Shown here: positions 51,911-60,634 of the stretch, in pieces
Layout: every line of letters begins with the position of its first letter
How positions within the stretch are numbered: the stretch's first letter is position 1
NCBI RefSeq assembly: GCF_037026715.1
Contig: NZ_JBANCG010000010.1
Location: forward strand, 62,001-126,000
Source of the DNA: Breoghania sp037026715
GTDB taxonomy: Bacteria; Pseudomonadota; Alphaproteobacteria; Rhizobiales; Stappiaceae
Length of the DNA stretch: 64,000 nt
Direction: 5' to 3'
The notes under the pieces: generated by a model
What the model was told of the DNA's origin: nothing
Databases searched by the model: none
What the model saw: only the letters and a program-made list of their open reading frames with translations
Translations under genes and position numbers: made by a program

Positions 51911-52035
51911 GGACAGGCTCGCCCGCCCGTCATCGGGTTCTTTCTTTCCTCCTCATCATCACCAGCACAGTTCACAAAACCCCAAAAACATTTTCGCATC
52001 TTTTCACACCAACGCTTTTCAACACCTGCCCAACC

Positions 52036-55000
52036 ATGTCTTCCGACCTGACCGGAGCCGAGCGCGAGATCGTCGCCACGATGATCGCAACGCACCTTGC
52101 GCCCAACCTTTCCGGCCTCGTTCACCTGACCGACGCCTTCCTTCCCGTTGTCGAGGACTTCCTTGAGGAGGTCCACGAGGATGAGCGCGTCCTTCTCTTC
52201 TTCGACCACTTCGGTCGCCCGCTGCCCGAAACCCGCGCCCGCCTTCAGGGCATGGCTAAGGGCCGGGACCTGACCAACGAGGCCTTCATCATCCGCGAGG
52301 GCATCGACGACATGCACTTCAAGCTGGCCATCCCCATCAACACCGTGACCCGCGAGGATGTCGTCGACGGCCTCGGCCGTCCCTTCGACCAGGGCTTCGA
52401 GTGGGGCGACAAGGCCCTGTTCCGCACCGCCGACTTCATCACCAACCCCAACGCCCTGTTTCAGGTGCTCGCGATCCTTCTGCACTTCCCCGACCGGGAG
52501 GAGCTGCTTGAGGCCGTCATCGCGCTTGAGAGCAGGGACCGGGCCCCCGACTGGATCGAGAACGTCGTCAGCCCGCGCATCGACCATGCGCGCCTGCGCC
52601 ATGACCTTGCCCGCTGGCTTTGCGAGGAGCGCCCCGACATCGTGCTGGAGGCCCGCAAGAAAGCCGATGACCCGCCCGCGCGCCCCGACCTGCTGCTGCG
52701 CACCAAGCCCGGCGCCCGGATCGTCGACGAGGAGATGATCCTCGCCCTCTACAACCTCGCCCGCGACGGCAAGAAGCGCCGCTTCCTCGCCGCCCTCGGC
52801 AAGTCCGACGCCGAGATCAAGATACCCGGAGCCGCCCGCAAGGCGTTCCTCGACTTCGAGACGAAGAAGAAGGCCGGCAGCGACGAGGAGATCGACGTCT
52901 GGTCGAGGATCCTTTCCAGCCACCCCGAGGCCATCGCCGCGATCAACGCCTTTTCCGCCCGGCTTGACCTTTCCGCTCCCGGCCCGAAGGTCGCCGACGC
53001 GCGCAACCCGCACAAGCCCCACCCCGAAAGCCGCCGCTTCGACATTGACGAGTTGCTGCGCCACGACATCCGCTCCGCCGAGTACCCCGCCGTCCGCTTC
53101 AGCGGCATGCGACACGGCCAGACGACCGGCAGCCTGCCCCCGGCCAATGAGACCCGCCCGATCGAGATCACCGTCGTGGGAGGAGGGCCCTCCGCCGCCT
53201 TCTTCATGTTGCAGATGGCCCGCCTTGCCAGCGCTTCGCGCCGCCCCATCCATCTGAAGGTTCTGGAGGCTGGCGTCTTCTACGCCGCCTTCGGTCGCTT
53301 CTGGACCCACATGTACGCCGACGGCCGCCATCAGGAGCTGGGCGCCATGCGCATCCAGTCCGATTCCCCGCTTCACTGGATGCATCTGGGCAAGGCCTTC
53401 GACAAGAACGCCCAGCTCATTTCCTTCCCCAACCACGATCAGGGCGTCTCGTTCTTCAAGGTGCGCGACCTGTTCGGCACCCGCGGCCAGTACGAGAAGG
53501 ACAACACGGTGTTCGAGCGGGTCGTCAAGCAGGTGATCACCGCCGTCTCCAACGGCTTCCGCCGCCTCACGGCCACGGTGAACGGCAAGACCATCTCGTG
53601 GGACGAGATCCACGATTTCCTGCACGAGCCCGGCGCCGTCGACCGGTCTCTCAACCGCGCGCTGGAGATCCGCGAGGCCATCACCAAGCTGAGCATCTGC
53701 GAGGACCGCTCCTTCCAGGTTTCGGTCGATGCCCATATCGAGGAGGGCCTGCGCGATCGCACCATCCCGCTTGCCGAGGAGCACCACGCCCGCCTGTTCG
53801 CCCTCCCGCTCGCCGAGCTGCCGCAGGAAAAGCTGCTGGAGGCCAAGCGCCTCATCCAGATCCTGTCCACCTATGCGCTCGACGTGGGCCGCAAGACCGG
53901 CGGCTGGGGTGGCTACCGCTTCATGGGAACCGCGTCGGAGTTGCAGACCTCGATGATCAATTCCGAGGTCGAATACTTCATCGAGAACCTGCGCGGCCTG
54001 ACCGGCCTGCTCGGCCCCGTGCGCAACGAGGCCCGCCGCCTTGGCGGTGAGTTCTTCCGCATCGACTGGGCCTATGGCGCCCGCGTGGTCGGCCTCGGCA
54101 AGGGCACCCATGACCTTGAGGACAACACGCTTTCGCCCTCCCATGCGGCCTATCAGGTCGTCGATCCGGCCACGCAAGCCCCGTGCGAGCGCGTGCAGCT
54201 TCTGCCTTGCGACATCATCACCACCACCGTCAGTCCCTCGGTGCTGGCCCGTGTCGTCGCCCCGCAGATGTGCGGATCGTCCGAACGGGTGGTGCTTGAC
54301 GGCTACGACCGCCACGGCGACCGTCTCAGCCTGGTCCTCGACAGTCCCTTCCGCCTGCTGCGCGCCGACAACGCGGCCCTCGGCCAGGTCGACCCCTGGC
54401 TGGCGGAGAACAACTGGCTGGTGAAGGACGCCGCCGACAATCTGCCCGTCTTCAACGCCACCAAGATGACCTACGAGGTGCCGCGCGAGGCCTATGAGAC
54501 CCAGAGTTTCAAGGATGCCTTCTTCCCCGCCTCCGGTCAGCCGGTGGTGGAGGAGCAGGACGCCGTCTGGCGTCTCGTGCCCGTGGCCCGCCTCGCCGAT
54601 CTCGCCCATGTCACCGCCTATGAGCGCCCCGGGGCGCCCGCACGGGAGAAGGCCGCGGCTCTGACGGTCGGCAAGGAGACATGCCGGATGGTGCGCCTCG
54701 CCGCCTCCTTCGTCGACGCCTTGCCCGATGCCCATCCCGCCAAGCGCCCGGCCATGATCGGCGACGCCCCGCTGCTGCCCGTCACCCGGTCCCGGCTCGC
54801 CGAATTCGCCATCACCGAAGAAACGCTCCGCCCCCTTTACGGCAACGCCGACCCGGTCTGCCATGTGGAGGACGGGATCGAATTCGTCTGGGCGCCGGTG
54901 GCTGCGGAAAAGGCGCGCGCGCTTGGCCGCGACGACCCCATCCACCGACGTCTGAACGGGGCTATCCTGCCCGAACAGCGGGCCGTCAACTATGTGGTCC

Positions 55001-55920
55001 CCGCCGCTTTCGCCGAGGCCCGGCTCGACACGGACGAGCTCATTCCCGTCGCCACCCGCTCCGCCGACCCCGGCTTCTTCTACGGCTGCCCCGCCCACGA
55101 GACGGAAAGGTTCGAGAAGGCCGTGACCAGGGCCGGCTTCCACCTCGCGAATGCGCGGACACCGGAAGGAGAGGCGGATGCGAAGGAGGTTTACCGCGTG
55201 GCCGACGAGGGCACCCCGGCGCGGGCGCTTCAGCTGATCGATTCGGCCCGCAACTGCTACATCGACACCGACATCACGGACGCCGCCGACCGCCCCACGG
55301 CCACGGTGATGGACTACACCTGGGACAGCAACGCCAACCTTGCCGGCAACGCCGTTCGCTCCGGCGCGAATGCCGACACCTCGCTTGTCCCCATCGCCAC
55401 GCTGGCACAGGCCAACAACTGGCGCGCCGGCCGGGACCGCAATCCCATGCACGTTCTCGCCTCAAGCGCGGTGGCCGCCGGTTCCGTCAACTATCGCACC
55501 TCGGACCGCTATCAGGGTGGCGTCGGCATGCGCGCGCCCGCCGACTATGCCCGCTCCATGTCCACGCGGGAGTTCTTCAAGTACGCGCTCTATGCCAAGT
55601 ACGCGCCCCGGGACTTCTGCCCCCAGACCGTGCTGCCCATGGGCGAGGCCTTCGGCGACAATCCCGGCTGGGTTTCCTCCGCCCACATGTCGGTTCAGGC
55701 GACGGTCGTTTCGCTGGTGGTGACGCTTGGCGGACAGGTGGACAACGAGATGGTGGAGCTTCTGATCGGCGCCCCGATGCTGTTCGCCGCGCACAAGGCC
55801 TCGGGTTTCATCTACCCGCATTTCGGCGCCAGCGCTCAGATCGCCCATCACGAGGAGCAGAAGCGATTGCGCGAGGCCTTCCTGGCCAGCCGCAGAGTGG
55901 CCCCGGCAGGCGGCATGTAA
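52036..55920 (+). CDS. giant flavin amine oxidase / amino-acid monooxygenase-like protein (T-DNA 2)
   Basis: 1294 residues in one frame. A dinucleotide-binding start is seen at about 378-388 (ITVVGGGPSAAFF), the ribose-binding Glu near 408 (LKVLEAG) and the motif ELGAMRI at about 434-440. The last is characteristic of L-amino-acid oxidases and tryptophan 2-monooxygenase (IaaM). The C-terminal GDNPGWVSSAHMSVQATVV may correspond to the second FAD segment. The N-terminal 350 residues and the long middle are not recognised, and the protein is about twice the usual size. IaaM-type enzymes turn an amino acid into an amide; Agrobacterium T-DNAs carry one. Eukaryote-style promoter and Kozak context indicate expression in the recipient. 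Family call moderately sure; substrate unknown. Confidence 0.7.
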   Translation: MSSDLTGAEREIVATMIATHLAPNLSGLVHLTDAFLPVVEDFLEEVHEDERVLLFFDHFGRPLPETRARLQGMAKGRDLTNEAFIIREGIDDMHFKLAIPINTVTREDVVDGLGRPFDQGFEWGDKALFRTADFITNPNALFQVLAILLHFPDREELLEAVIALESRDRAPDWIENVVSPRIDHARLRHDLARWLCEERPDIVLEARKKADDPPARPDLLLRTKPGARIVDEEMILALYNLARDGKKRRFLAALGKSDAEIKIPGAARKAFLDFETKKKAGSDEEIDVWSRILSSHPEAIAAINAFSARLDLSAPGPKVADARNPHKPHPESRRFDIDELLRHDIRSAEYPAVRFSGMRHGQTTGSLPPANETRPIEITVVGGGPSAAFFMLQMARLASASRRPIHLKVLEAGVFYAAFGRFWTHMYADGRHQELGAMRIQSDSPLHWMHLGKAFDKNAQLISFPNHDQGVSFFKVRDLFGTRGQYEKDNTVFERVVKQVITAVSNGFRRLTATVNGKTISWDEIHDFLHEPGAVDRSLNRALEIREAITKLSICEDRSFQVSVDAHIEEGLRDRTIPLAEEHHARLFALPLAELPQEKLLEAKRLIQILSTYALDVGRKTGGWGGYRFMGTASELQTSMINSEVEYFIENLRGLTGLLGPVRNEARRLGGEFFRIDWAYGARVVGLGKGTHDLEDNTLSPSHAAYQVVDPATQAPCERVQLLPCDIITTTVSPSVLARVVAPQMCGSSERVVLDGYDRHGDRLSLVLDSPFRLLRADNAALGQVDPWLAENNWLVKDAADNLPVFNATKMTYEVPREAYETQSFKDAFFPASGQPVVEEQDAVWRLVPVARLADLAHVTAYERPGAPAREKAAALTVGKETCRMVRLAASFVDALPDAHPAKRPAMIGDAPLLPVTRSRLAEFAITEETLRPLYGNADPVCHVEDGIEFVWAPVAAEKARALGRDDPIHRRLNGAILPEQRAVNYVVPAAFAEARLDTDELIPVATRSADPGFFYGCPAHETERFEKAVTRAGFHLANARTPEGEADAKEVYRVADEGTPARALQLIDSARNCYIDTDITDAADRPTATVMDYTWDSNANLAGNAVRSGANADTSLVPIATLAQANNWRAGRDRNPMHVLASSAVAAGSVNYRTSDRYQGGVGMRAPADYARSMSTREFFKYALYAKYAPRDFCPQTVLPMGEAFGDNPGWVSSAHMSVQATVVSLVVTLGGQVDNEMVELLIGAPMLFAAHKASGFIYPHFGASAQIAHHEEQKRLREAFLASRRVAPAGGM

Positions 55921-56128
55921 GGGGAAGAGACGAGAGGAAAGGGCGAAAGGAAAGGGCAGAGAGAGACGGGTGAATGCCCGGGCGGCCGGCTCCGCCCAGG
56001 CCCGGAAGGTTGCCCGGACCCGGAGGGATGCCCGGAAGGATGAAGGAGCGGGATGGAATGGATCGGGGAGCGGCGTTGTCAGTTGTTGTTTTCGTGTTTC
56101 CTTAGTCTGTCGATAGTCACATCCGAAA

Positions 56129-56134
56129 AATAAA
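56129..56134 (+). terminator. possible eukaryotic polyadenylation signal
   Basis: AATAAA inside an A-rich stretch, about 210 bases after the stop, preceded by a T-rich tract (GTTGTTTTCGTGTTTCC). Chance occurrence is possible. Confidence 0.4.
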
Positions 56135-56211
56135 AAAAATTGGCTGGTCCAGATGACATGGTATCCTAACGTGACATTCCGTTCGTGCAAGGCCCGCGAC
56201 CGCCTCGAAAA

Positions 56212-56227
56212 GTTGACAGCTGTCAAC
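56212..56227. promoter_or_regulatory. parS-like partition site 2, inside T-DNA 2
   Basis: GTTGACAGCTGTCAAC, identical to the site at 26321 including flanks GAAAA and TC, and matching the RepB site form GTT-N4-GC-N4-AAC. It lies within the predicted transferred segment. Confidence 0.72.
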
Positions 56228-56321
56228 TCGGCGCTTCCGGATGGCGGAAATCCGCGGGATCGGACCGTGGTTTTCATGGTCGGGCAACTGGCGCCCGCGC
56301 CCGGAATGATCGTCTTTATTC

Positions 56322-56337
56322 CATAAGATATCTTATG
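56322..56337. repeat. 16-bp perfect AT-rich palindrome
   Basis: CATAAGATATCTTATG, in the non-coding 3' part of T-DNA 2. The 786 bases after the gene stop (55921-56706) contain this, the parS-like site, the AATAAA and no gene. Confidence 0.7.
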
Positions 56338-56691
56338 CGATGTTGTGGTCGAGGGAGGATCTGGAGCAAGGCAGGCACGGCGGATTGCGGCCACGAGGGA
56401 GCACGCTTCGCCCCGAAGGCGGGAGAGGCTGAGGCTCGCGCCTTGTGCAGCGCCCCATCTTGTGTAGCGCCCCATCTTGTCTAGCACCCCGGGGCCATGC
56501 CCCGCTCCGCCTCATCCCGACCGGGGGCGCGGGACGGCGGATCGGAGATCCGGCAGCTGCCCTGCGCGAACGCGACGTCCCTATCCCTTGCGACGGCTCG
56601 CGGAACGGATTGCCCTGAGGCGGGGCCAGCATACCGTGTCGTGCACGCTCATGACGGAAAGCTGCAGAAGGGAGGCCACGCATGTCTCCGT

Positions 56692-56718
56692 CACTACAGT
56701 TCCACCTATCCTGCACGC
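56692..56718 (+). other. T-DNA left border 2 (nic site)
   Basis: CACTACAGTTCCACC then TATCCTG|CACGC, with the predicted cut at 56713|56714. CCTATCC (56705-56711) is mirrored by GGATAGG (56724-56730), a decayed form of the inverted border seen at left border 3. Confidence 0.82.
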
Positions 56719-56728
56719 GTATGGGATA

Positions 56729-57058
56729 GGGGCGCTGGTCGCGCGTTATGCGCCTTCGGCGCTTGTTGCGCTGGATCCCGGATCTCTCGACACGCCTTGC
56801 GGCGTGCTCGGTCCGGGATGACGGCGGAGGGATTGGGGCGCGGGAGAGAGTAGATGAATACGGCCCGTGCCGGAGCCGAGGCCTAAGGCAAGGGCAAGGG
56901 CAAGGGCAAGGGCAAGGGCAAGGGCAAGGAAAACCTTCCCTTCGACACCGCTTGTGTCAACGCGCCGTAGCCAGGGCCCTCACCGCACGCCCCGCACTCT
57001 CCACCCTCATCCCGGACCGAGTGCGCCGAAGGCGCATCGAGAGATCCGGGATCCAGCG
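56729..57058. repeat. 330-bp repeated element, copy 1, with hexamer array
   Basis: Nearly identical to 60727-61053; both copies follow a left border. The element has imperfect inverted ends of about 52 bp (56769-56821 and 57007-57058, beginning CGCTGGATCCCGGATCTCTC) of a type common in alphaproteobacterial intergenic DNA. Seven GGCAAG hexamers stand at 56887-56928; copy 2 has six. No gene was seen in 56714-57397. Confidence 0.85.
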
Positions 57059-57362
57059 ATCAGCCGGCGCAAACGCGCCGCCCATATCCCTTGTTGCCGA
57101 ACACTAACGACGCCGCGCATCCTTCGGCGCGCCAGCCGCCTCGCCCTCGTCCTGCTCTGGGCTGCTCTGGACTGCTTTGGGCGCCGCGGCCCGCCTCGCA
57201 CATCCCCGGCCCGCGCTCCATGCTGCGAGGGTGGCGCCCGGTGTCCGATCGCCTCGCCCTCCCCGGCGCGCGGCTCAGTGCGCCCGTGCACCTCCCCCGG
57301 CACCTCCCCAAGACCTCCCCAAGACCTCCCCGGCACCTTGCCAACTCTCCCCATTTGCCTAT

Positions 57363-57388
57363 ATGTTCACTTGTGCACAATTGAACAT
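57363..57388. promoter_or_regulatory. operator-like inverted repeat ahead of the toxin-antitoxin pair
   Basis: ATGTTCA, 12 bases, TGAACAT; a second overlapping repeat GTTCAC...GTGAAC extends to 57394. Ten bases ahead of the antitoxin ATG, where autorepressors of such operons bind. The antitoxin has a ribbon-helix-helix-like N-terminus. Confidence 0.6.
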
Positions 57389-57397
57389 GTGAACGTC

Positions 57398-57853
57398 ATG
57401 CCCGACCATCAGACCGCTTTCCTGTCCGCCCGCGTTCCGGTTCCGCTGAAGAACCGGTTCAAGGCGCTGGCCGCCCGGCGGGGCGAGAAGGTGCAGGACC
57501 TGCTGAACGCGCTGGTTGAGGACTACGTGGCGCGCGAGGACAAGTCCCCGCCGCTGGCCACCGACGTGCTGAAGGCGCTGAGGGCCGGACGCGGCGAGCT
57601 GCAGGAAATGGGTATCGCTCACCTGACGCTCTTCGGATCGGTGGCACGCGGCGAGGCGCGGGCGGACAGCGATATCGACATCGCCTACGAATTCGAGCCC
57701 GACGCAAGGCCCTCGCTGTTTGATATCGGCCGCATCGAAACCCGCATCGCCGCGATGCTGGGCGGGAACCACGCCATCGACTTCGCCCCGCGCGAGGACC
57801 TTTACGACCACGTGCGCGCCACATCGCGCGACGACGAGATCCGGATCTTCTGA
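57398..57853 (+). CDS. mntA: MntA-like nucleotidyltransferase antitoxin
   Basis: 151 residues. Residues 1-45 look like a ribbon-helix-helix or coiled DNA-binding segment (FLSARVPVPLKNRFKALAARRG). The minimal nucleotidyltransferase motif GS-X10-DXD is complete (G80-S81, D92, D94 in FGSVARGEARADSDIDIAYEF). MntA neutralises HepT by adding AMP to its active-site tyrosine. The start ATG follows an operator-like palindrome; the stop overlaps the next ATG (TGATG). Confidence 0.88.
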   Translation: MPDHQTAFLSARVPVPLKNRFKALAARRGEKVQDLLNALVEDYVAREDKSPPLATDVLKALRAGRGELQEMGIAHLTLFGSVARGEARADSDIDIAYEFEPDARPSLFDIGRIETRIAAMLGGNHAIDFAPREDLYDHVRATSRDDEIRIF

Positions 57854-58230
57854 TGCCCCGTTCCCCGGCCCGGCGGCTTGCCGACATCGCGCGTGCCATC
57901 GCCGACATCCATGCCTTCGTCGACGGGCTCGACCAGGCCGCCTTCCTCGCCTCCCCGCGCCAGGACCGCAAGACCTTCAAGGCCGTCTCGGCCTCGCTGA
58001 TGGAGATCGGCGAAGCGGTGAAGGCGTTGCCGGAGGAGGTGACCGGCCGTTATCCGCAAATCCCGTGGCGGGCGATCGCAGGCCTGCGCGACCGGGTGGC
58101 GCACGAGTATTTCCAGGTCGATGTGGAGGTGATCTGGACCACTCTGGAACGCGGCGAACTCGATGCCCTGCTGGAGGTGGTGGAGGCCGAGATCGCCCGC
58201 CGCCCGCAACAAGACCCGCAGGACCGGTAG
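57853..58230 (+). CDS. hepT: HepT-like RNase toxin
   Basis: 125 residues, all helical, DUF86/HepT family. Active motif R-X4-H-X-Y is present (R79, H84, Y86 in GLRDRVAHEYFQ), as is the KTFKAVSASLMEIGEAVKALP helix. Cleaves RNA when free of MntA. Placed between T-DNA 2 and T-DNA 3, so it may penalise loss of this region. Confidence 0.9.
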   Translation: MPRSPARRLADIARAIADIHAFVDGLDQAAFLASPRQDRKTFKAVSASLMEIGEAVKALPEEVTGRYPQIPWRAIAGLRDRVAHEYFQVDVEVIWTTLERGELDALLEVVEAEIARRPQQDPQDR

Positions 58231-58237
58231 CCGCCCG

Positions 58238-58324
58238 TACGCACAAACGCACGCACGAATGCACGGACATACAAACACACGCACGCACCGACAGACGCTT
58301 CGACGCACATCCGCACGAACAAAG
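58238..58324 (+). other. candidate overdrive next to right border 3
   Basis: Long A/C-rich tract of alternating ACGCAC, ACAAACAC and ACGAAC units with very few T, ending just outside the border. It shares CATCCGCACGAACA (58308-58321) with right border 1. ACATACAAACACACG recalls the complement of the Agrobacterium overdrive core TGTTTGTTTG. Confidence 0.5.
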
Positions 58325-58379
58325 CCTACACAATCCCTATCCTGCGCGCCAGGGAGGATGACTCAGCAGGTCACGTGCG
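58325..58379 (+). other. T-DNA right border 3 (nic site)
   Basis: CCTACACAATCCC then TATCCTG, with the predicted cut at 58344|58345, followed by the core to 58379. The 42 bases from 58338 are identical to right border 2. Confidence 0.87.
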
Positions 58380-58903
58380 CCGACCCCTGCCGCCCCCCCC
58401 TGACCGGAACATGACCGGAACCGGCACGGGTGCACGGATCCCGCCTGACAGGTCCGAATTTCATCCGGCCGCTTTTTCCGAGGTCTCCACCCGGGCCCAG
58501 CCAATCACGCAACTGCCGAACGCTGCTGCCTGATGCTGACGTCCGTGTTCCTGCGCCAAGGTTCGCATTCGCTTCCCACCCGCATCCGATTGGAGGAAGA
58601 AGCGGCACAGCCCCCTCAGCCGCCCTTGGCGTGCGGGGTCATGACGTGTCCGATTTCAAATCAGGCCGCGCGTTCCGAAATTGATTTCAAAGCACGGGGG
58701 AACATCCCTCCGCCCCCAGGCGGCAGCGCCCGCCCCCTCGCCTACTTAAGACCTGCCTTTCCTCTCCGTTTTTTCTCTCTTCTCTCTTTCCTTCCTCACC
58801 ATCATCACTTCGCTCATCCCCACTCCCAAAACTTCTTCGATCACAGACTTTTTTCATCGACACTCCCCTCAAGTATTCCAAGCCCGCCCTTGCAACCGCC
58901 ATC

Positions 58904-60154
58904 ATGTCTTCGCGTCACTCTGTCTCCGATACCGGCTCCGGCATGCAGAGACGTGGCCCGCACTCTGACCCCAAGGACGATGAGAGCCGCGCCGCGACCA
59001 CGGGCGCCGCCGCCGGCGGCAGCACCCCGCTCATCCTTGAGCCGGAGATCCAGCCGATCGTCAACGACCCCGATATCTCCTCCTCTCCCATGATGTCCGG
59101 TGCTCTCGTCCCCGCCGGAACCGACGACATTCCCCTTCCCGACTTCCCCCGTCCCCAGCCCAGCGGCGTGCCCCCCACCAAGGCGGCCATCGACAAGGCC
59201 ATCGCCGACCTGACCGCCCTCAGTCGCGCCCAGCAGGGTCCCTCCGACGAGGAGAACCAGATGACGCCCGAGGAGCGCCAGCAGCTTGGCGACGCCCTCG
59301 CCCATCTGAACAGCGTTGTCTCGCGCATCGACAAGAAGATGATCACGCTTGACGGCAAGCCCGTCACCACCACCCAGAAGGCGCTCGCCCTGTTCGGTAC
59401 CATTCTCGCCAGCGCGATCTCGGTCGGCGCCATCAACTCGGTCTGGATGCTTCTTCAGGATGTGCTGAAGCTCCGAGGCACATCGCGCCCACTCGCCGCC
59501 TTCGTCTCCGCATTGCCTGCCCTGCTGCGCGGCCCCCTCACTGACCTTTGTGGCGCCATCGCCAAATCCGCTGTCGGAACGGTCATGTTCGAGGGCAATG
59601 CCACCACCGTGCAGTTGACCCTCAAGTCGATCCTCATCTGCATTGCCGGGGGGTTTGCTGTTGCCGGCGGAATCGAACTCACCCTGCTGGAGGACCATGA
59701 CCGCGTCGATCGCAAGTGGATCTTCCCCGGCTTCCTGTTCCCGCTGATCGCCATTGAGGCCATCAAGCCGATGATTGACCTTTGGGCCATCCGCCTCAAG
59801 TTCGGAGCTTCCCTGCCGAGCGACAGGCTCAAGCAGCTTGACACCAGCGCCCGCAAGGCCTTCGTCGACCACTTCTGCAGCTGGGGCGGTTTCCTCAAGG
59901 CCCCCACCGTTTTCTTTGCCGCCTACTTCATCTACGGGCTCTACTCTGGCCCGTTTATCGAGCAAGGCGACACCCCGGGCAAGCAGATGGCCCTTCGCGG
60001 CCTTGCCCTCTCCATCTTCAACTTCCTCTGGCTCTACGGCATTCAGGCCAGCGCTGCGATCCAGAAGGGAGTTATCGAGGCTGCCGAGAAGCGCAAGAAG
60101 GAGGACAAGAAGGGCAAGGGCCAGCAGCGCGCCGGCGGCTCCCATGAGGACTAG
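58904..60154 (+). CDS. unknown membrane protein (T-DNA 3)
   Basis: 416 residues. The N-terminal 110 are disordered, Ser/Pro-rich and acidic. A helical segment (PEERQQLGDALAHLNSVVSRIDKK) is followed by several hydrophobic spans (about 150-175, 190-210, 230-255, 270-290, 330-350, 365-385) and a very basic tail (KRKKEDKKGKGQQR). No family recognised. ATG context GCCATCATGTC has A at -3 and no Shine-Dalgarno sequence. Its layout and the segments around GTILASAISVGAINSVWMLL and IQASAAIQKGVIEAAEKRK recall the T-DNA 1 membrane protein. Probably expressed in the recipient (inference). Confidence 0.75.
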   Translation: MSSRHSVSDTGSGMQRRGPHSDPKDDESRAATTGAAAGGSTPLILEPEIQPIVNDPDISSSPMMSGALVPAGTDDIPLPDFPRPQPSGVPPTKAAIDKAIADLTALSRAQQGPSDEENQMTPEERQQLGDALAHLNSVVSRIDKKMITLDGKPVTTTQKALALFGTILASAISVGAINSVWMLLQDVLKLRGTSRPLAAFVSALPALLRGPLTDLCGAIAKSAVGTVMFEGNATTVQLTLKSILICIAGGFAVAGGIELTLLEDHDRVDRKWIFPGFLFPLIAIEAIKPMIDLWAIRLKFGASLPSDRLKQLDTSARKAFVDHFCSWGGFLKAPTVFFAAYFIYGLYSGPFIEQGDTPGKQMALRGLALSIFNFLWLYGIQASAAIQKGVIEAAEKRKKEDKKGKGQQRAGGSHED

Positions 60155-60555
60155 ACGGTTTCGGTGACGGAGATGTTCGGGTGAAGAACGCGACGGCAGA
60201 CGGTCAGGCGGAAGGGATCGGAGGAACACGGGAAGGACAGGAAGGATCGCACGGGATGGACGGAAGGCATTCAACATGCCGCATGTTTCGAGGGGGACCG
60301 CAACGCCCCTTGCATTTGGTAGTATTTCTGTTTTCTGTTTTGTCTTCTTCTCTTCGCACCACTCTATTCGAAACTCGCAATATCCATAGCTCCGACCAAT
60401 AGACAGTCTTTACCTCAACCCCCTCCCGGGGCTTCGTGCATGTGATCTCACGTGATGTGCTTACTAATCTTCGCCCTTACGTAATCGGGGGCACGTGACA
60501 AGGGGAACTCCCCCCTTCCCCCCCCCCCTTCCAAGACAGGAAAGGGGGAATAGAA

Positions 60556-60634
60556 GTCGCCGCCCCCGGGCGGCGGAAACGTTCCGCAGCGCCGCGCGCG
60601 AAGGACCACGGAGGAGCCGCCCGGGGGCGGCGAC
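60556..60634. repeat. 18-bp perfect inverted repeat abutting left border 3
   Basis: GTCGCCGCCCCCGGGCGG (60556-60573) and its exact complement (60617-60634) around 43 bases, with CGGAA-ACG-TTCCG nested inside. The right arm overlaps the first bases of the border. Would fold as a very strong hairpin at the 3' end of a single-stranded T-strand. Confidence 0.85.

Larger units (their letters stand above)
51461..56713 (+). mobile_element. T-DNA-like cassette 2 (5.3 kb)
   Basis: Between right border 2 and left border 2; one gene, the amine-oxidase-like protein, with TATA box, long A/C-rich 5' UTR and AATAAA downstream. It also holds a parS-like palindrome near its left end. Confidence 0.75.

Noticed and set aside
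54963..54970. TATCCTGC inside the amine-oxidase-like gene
   Set aside because: Has the nic octamer but none of the conserved border flanks, and lies in coding sequence; taken as chance.
51904..55452. Minus-strand open frame of 1182 codons opposite the amine-oxidase-like gene
   Set aside because: Shadow frame of a GC-rich gene; low-complexity composition, no motifs, and the plus strand has promoter, Kozak context and FAD motifs.
56867..57397. In-frame extension of the MntA-like gene to 56867
   Set aside because: Reads through the hexamer array and the repeated element; the ATG at 57398 just after the operator gives the normal protein.
58841..60277. Minus-strand open frame opposite the T-DNA 3 gene
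   Set aside because: Antisense shadow; Gly/Asp/Glu-rich with no recognisable fold.
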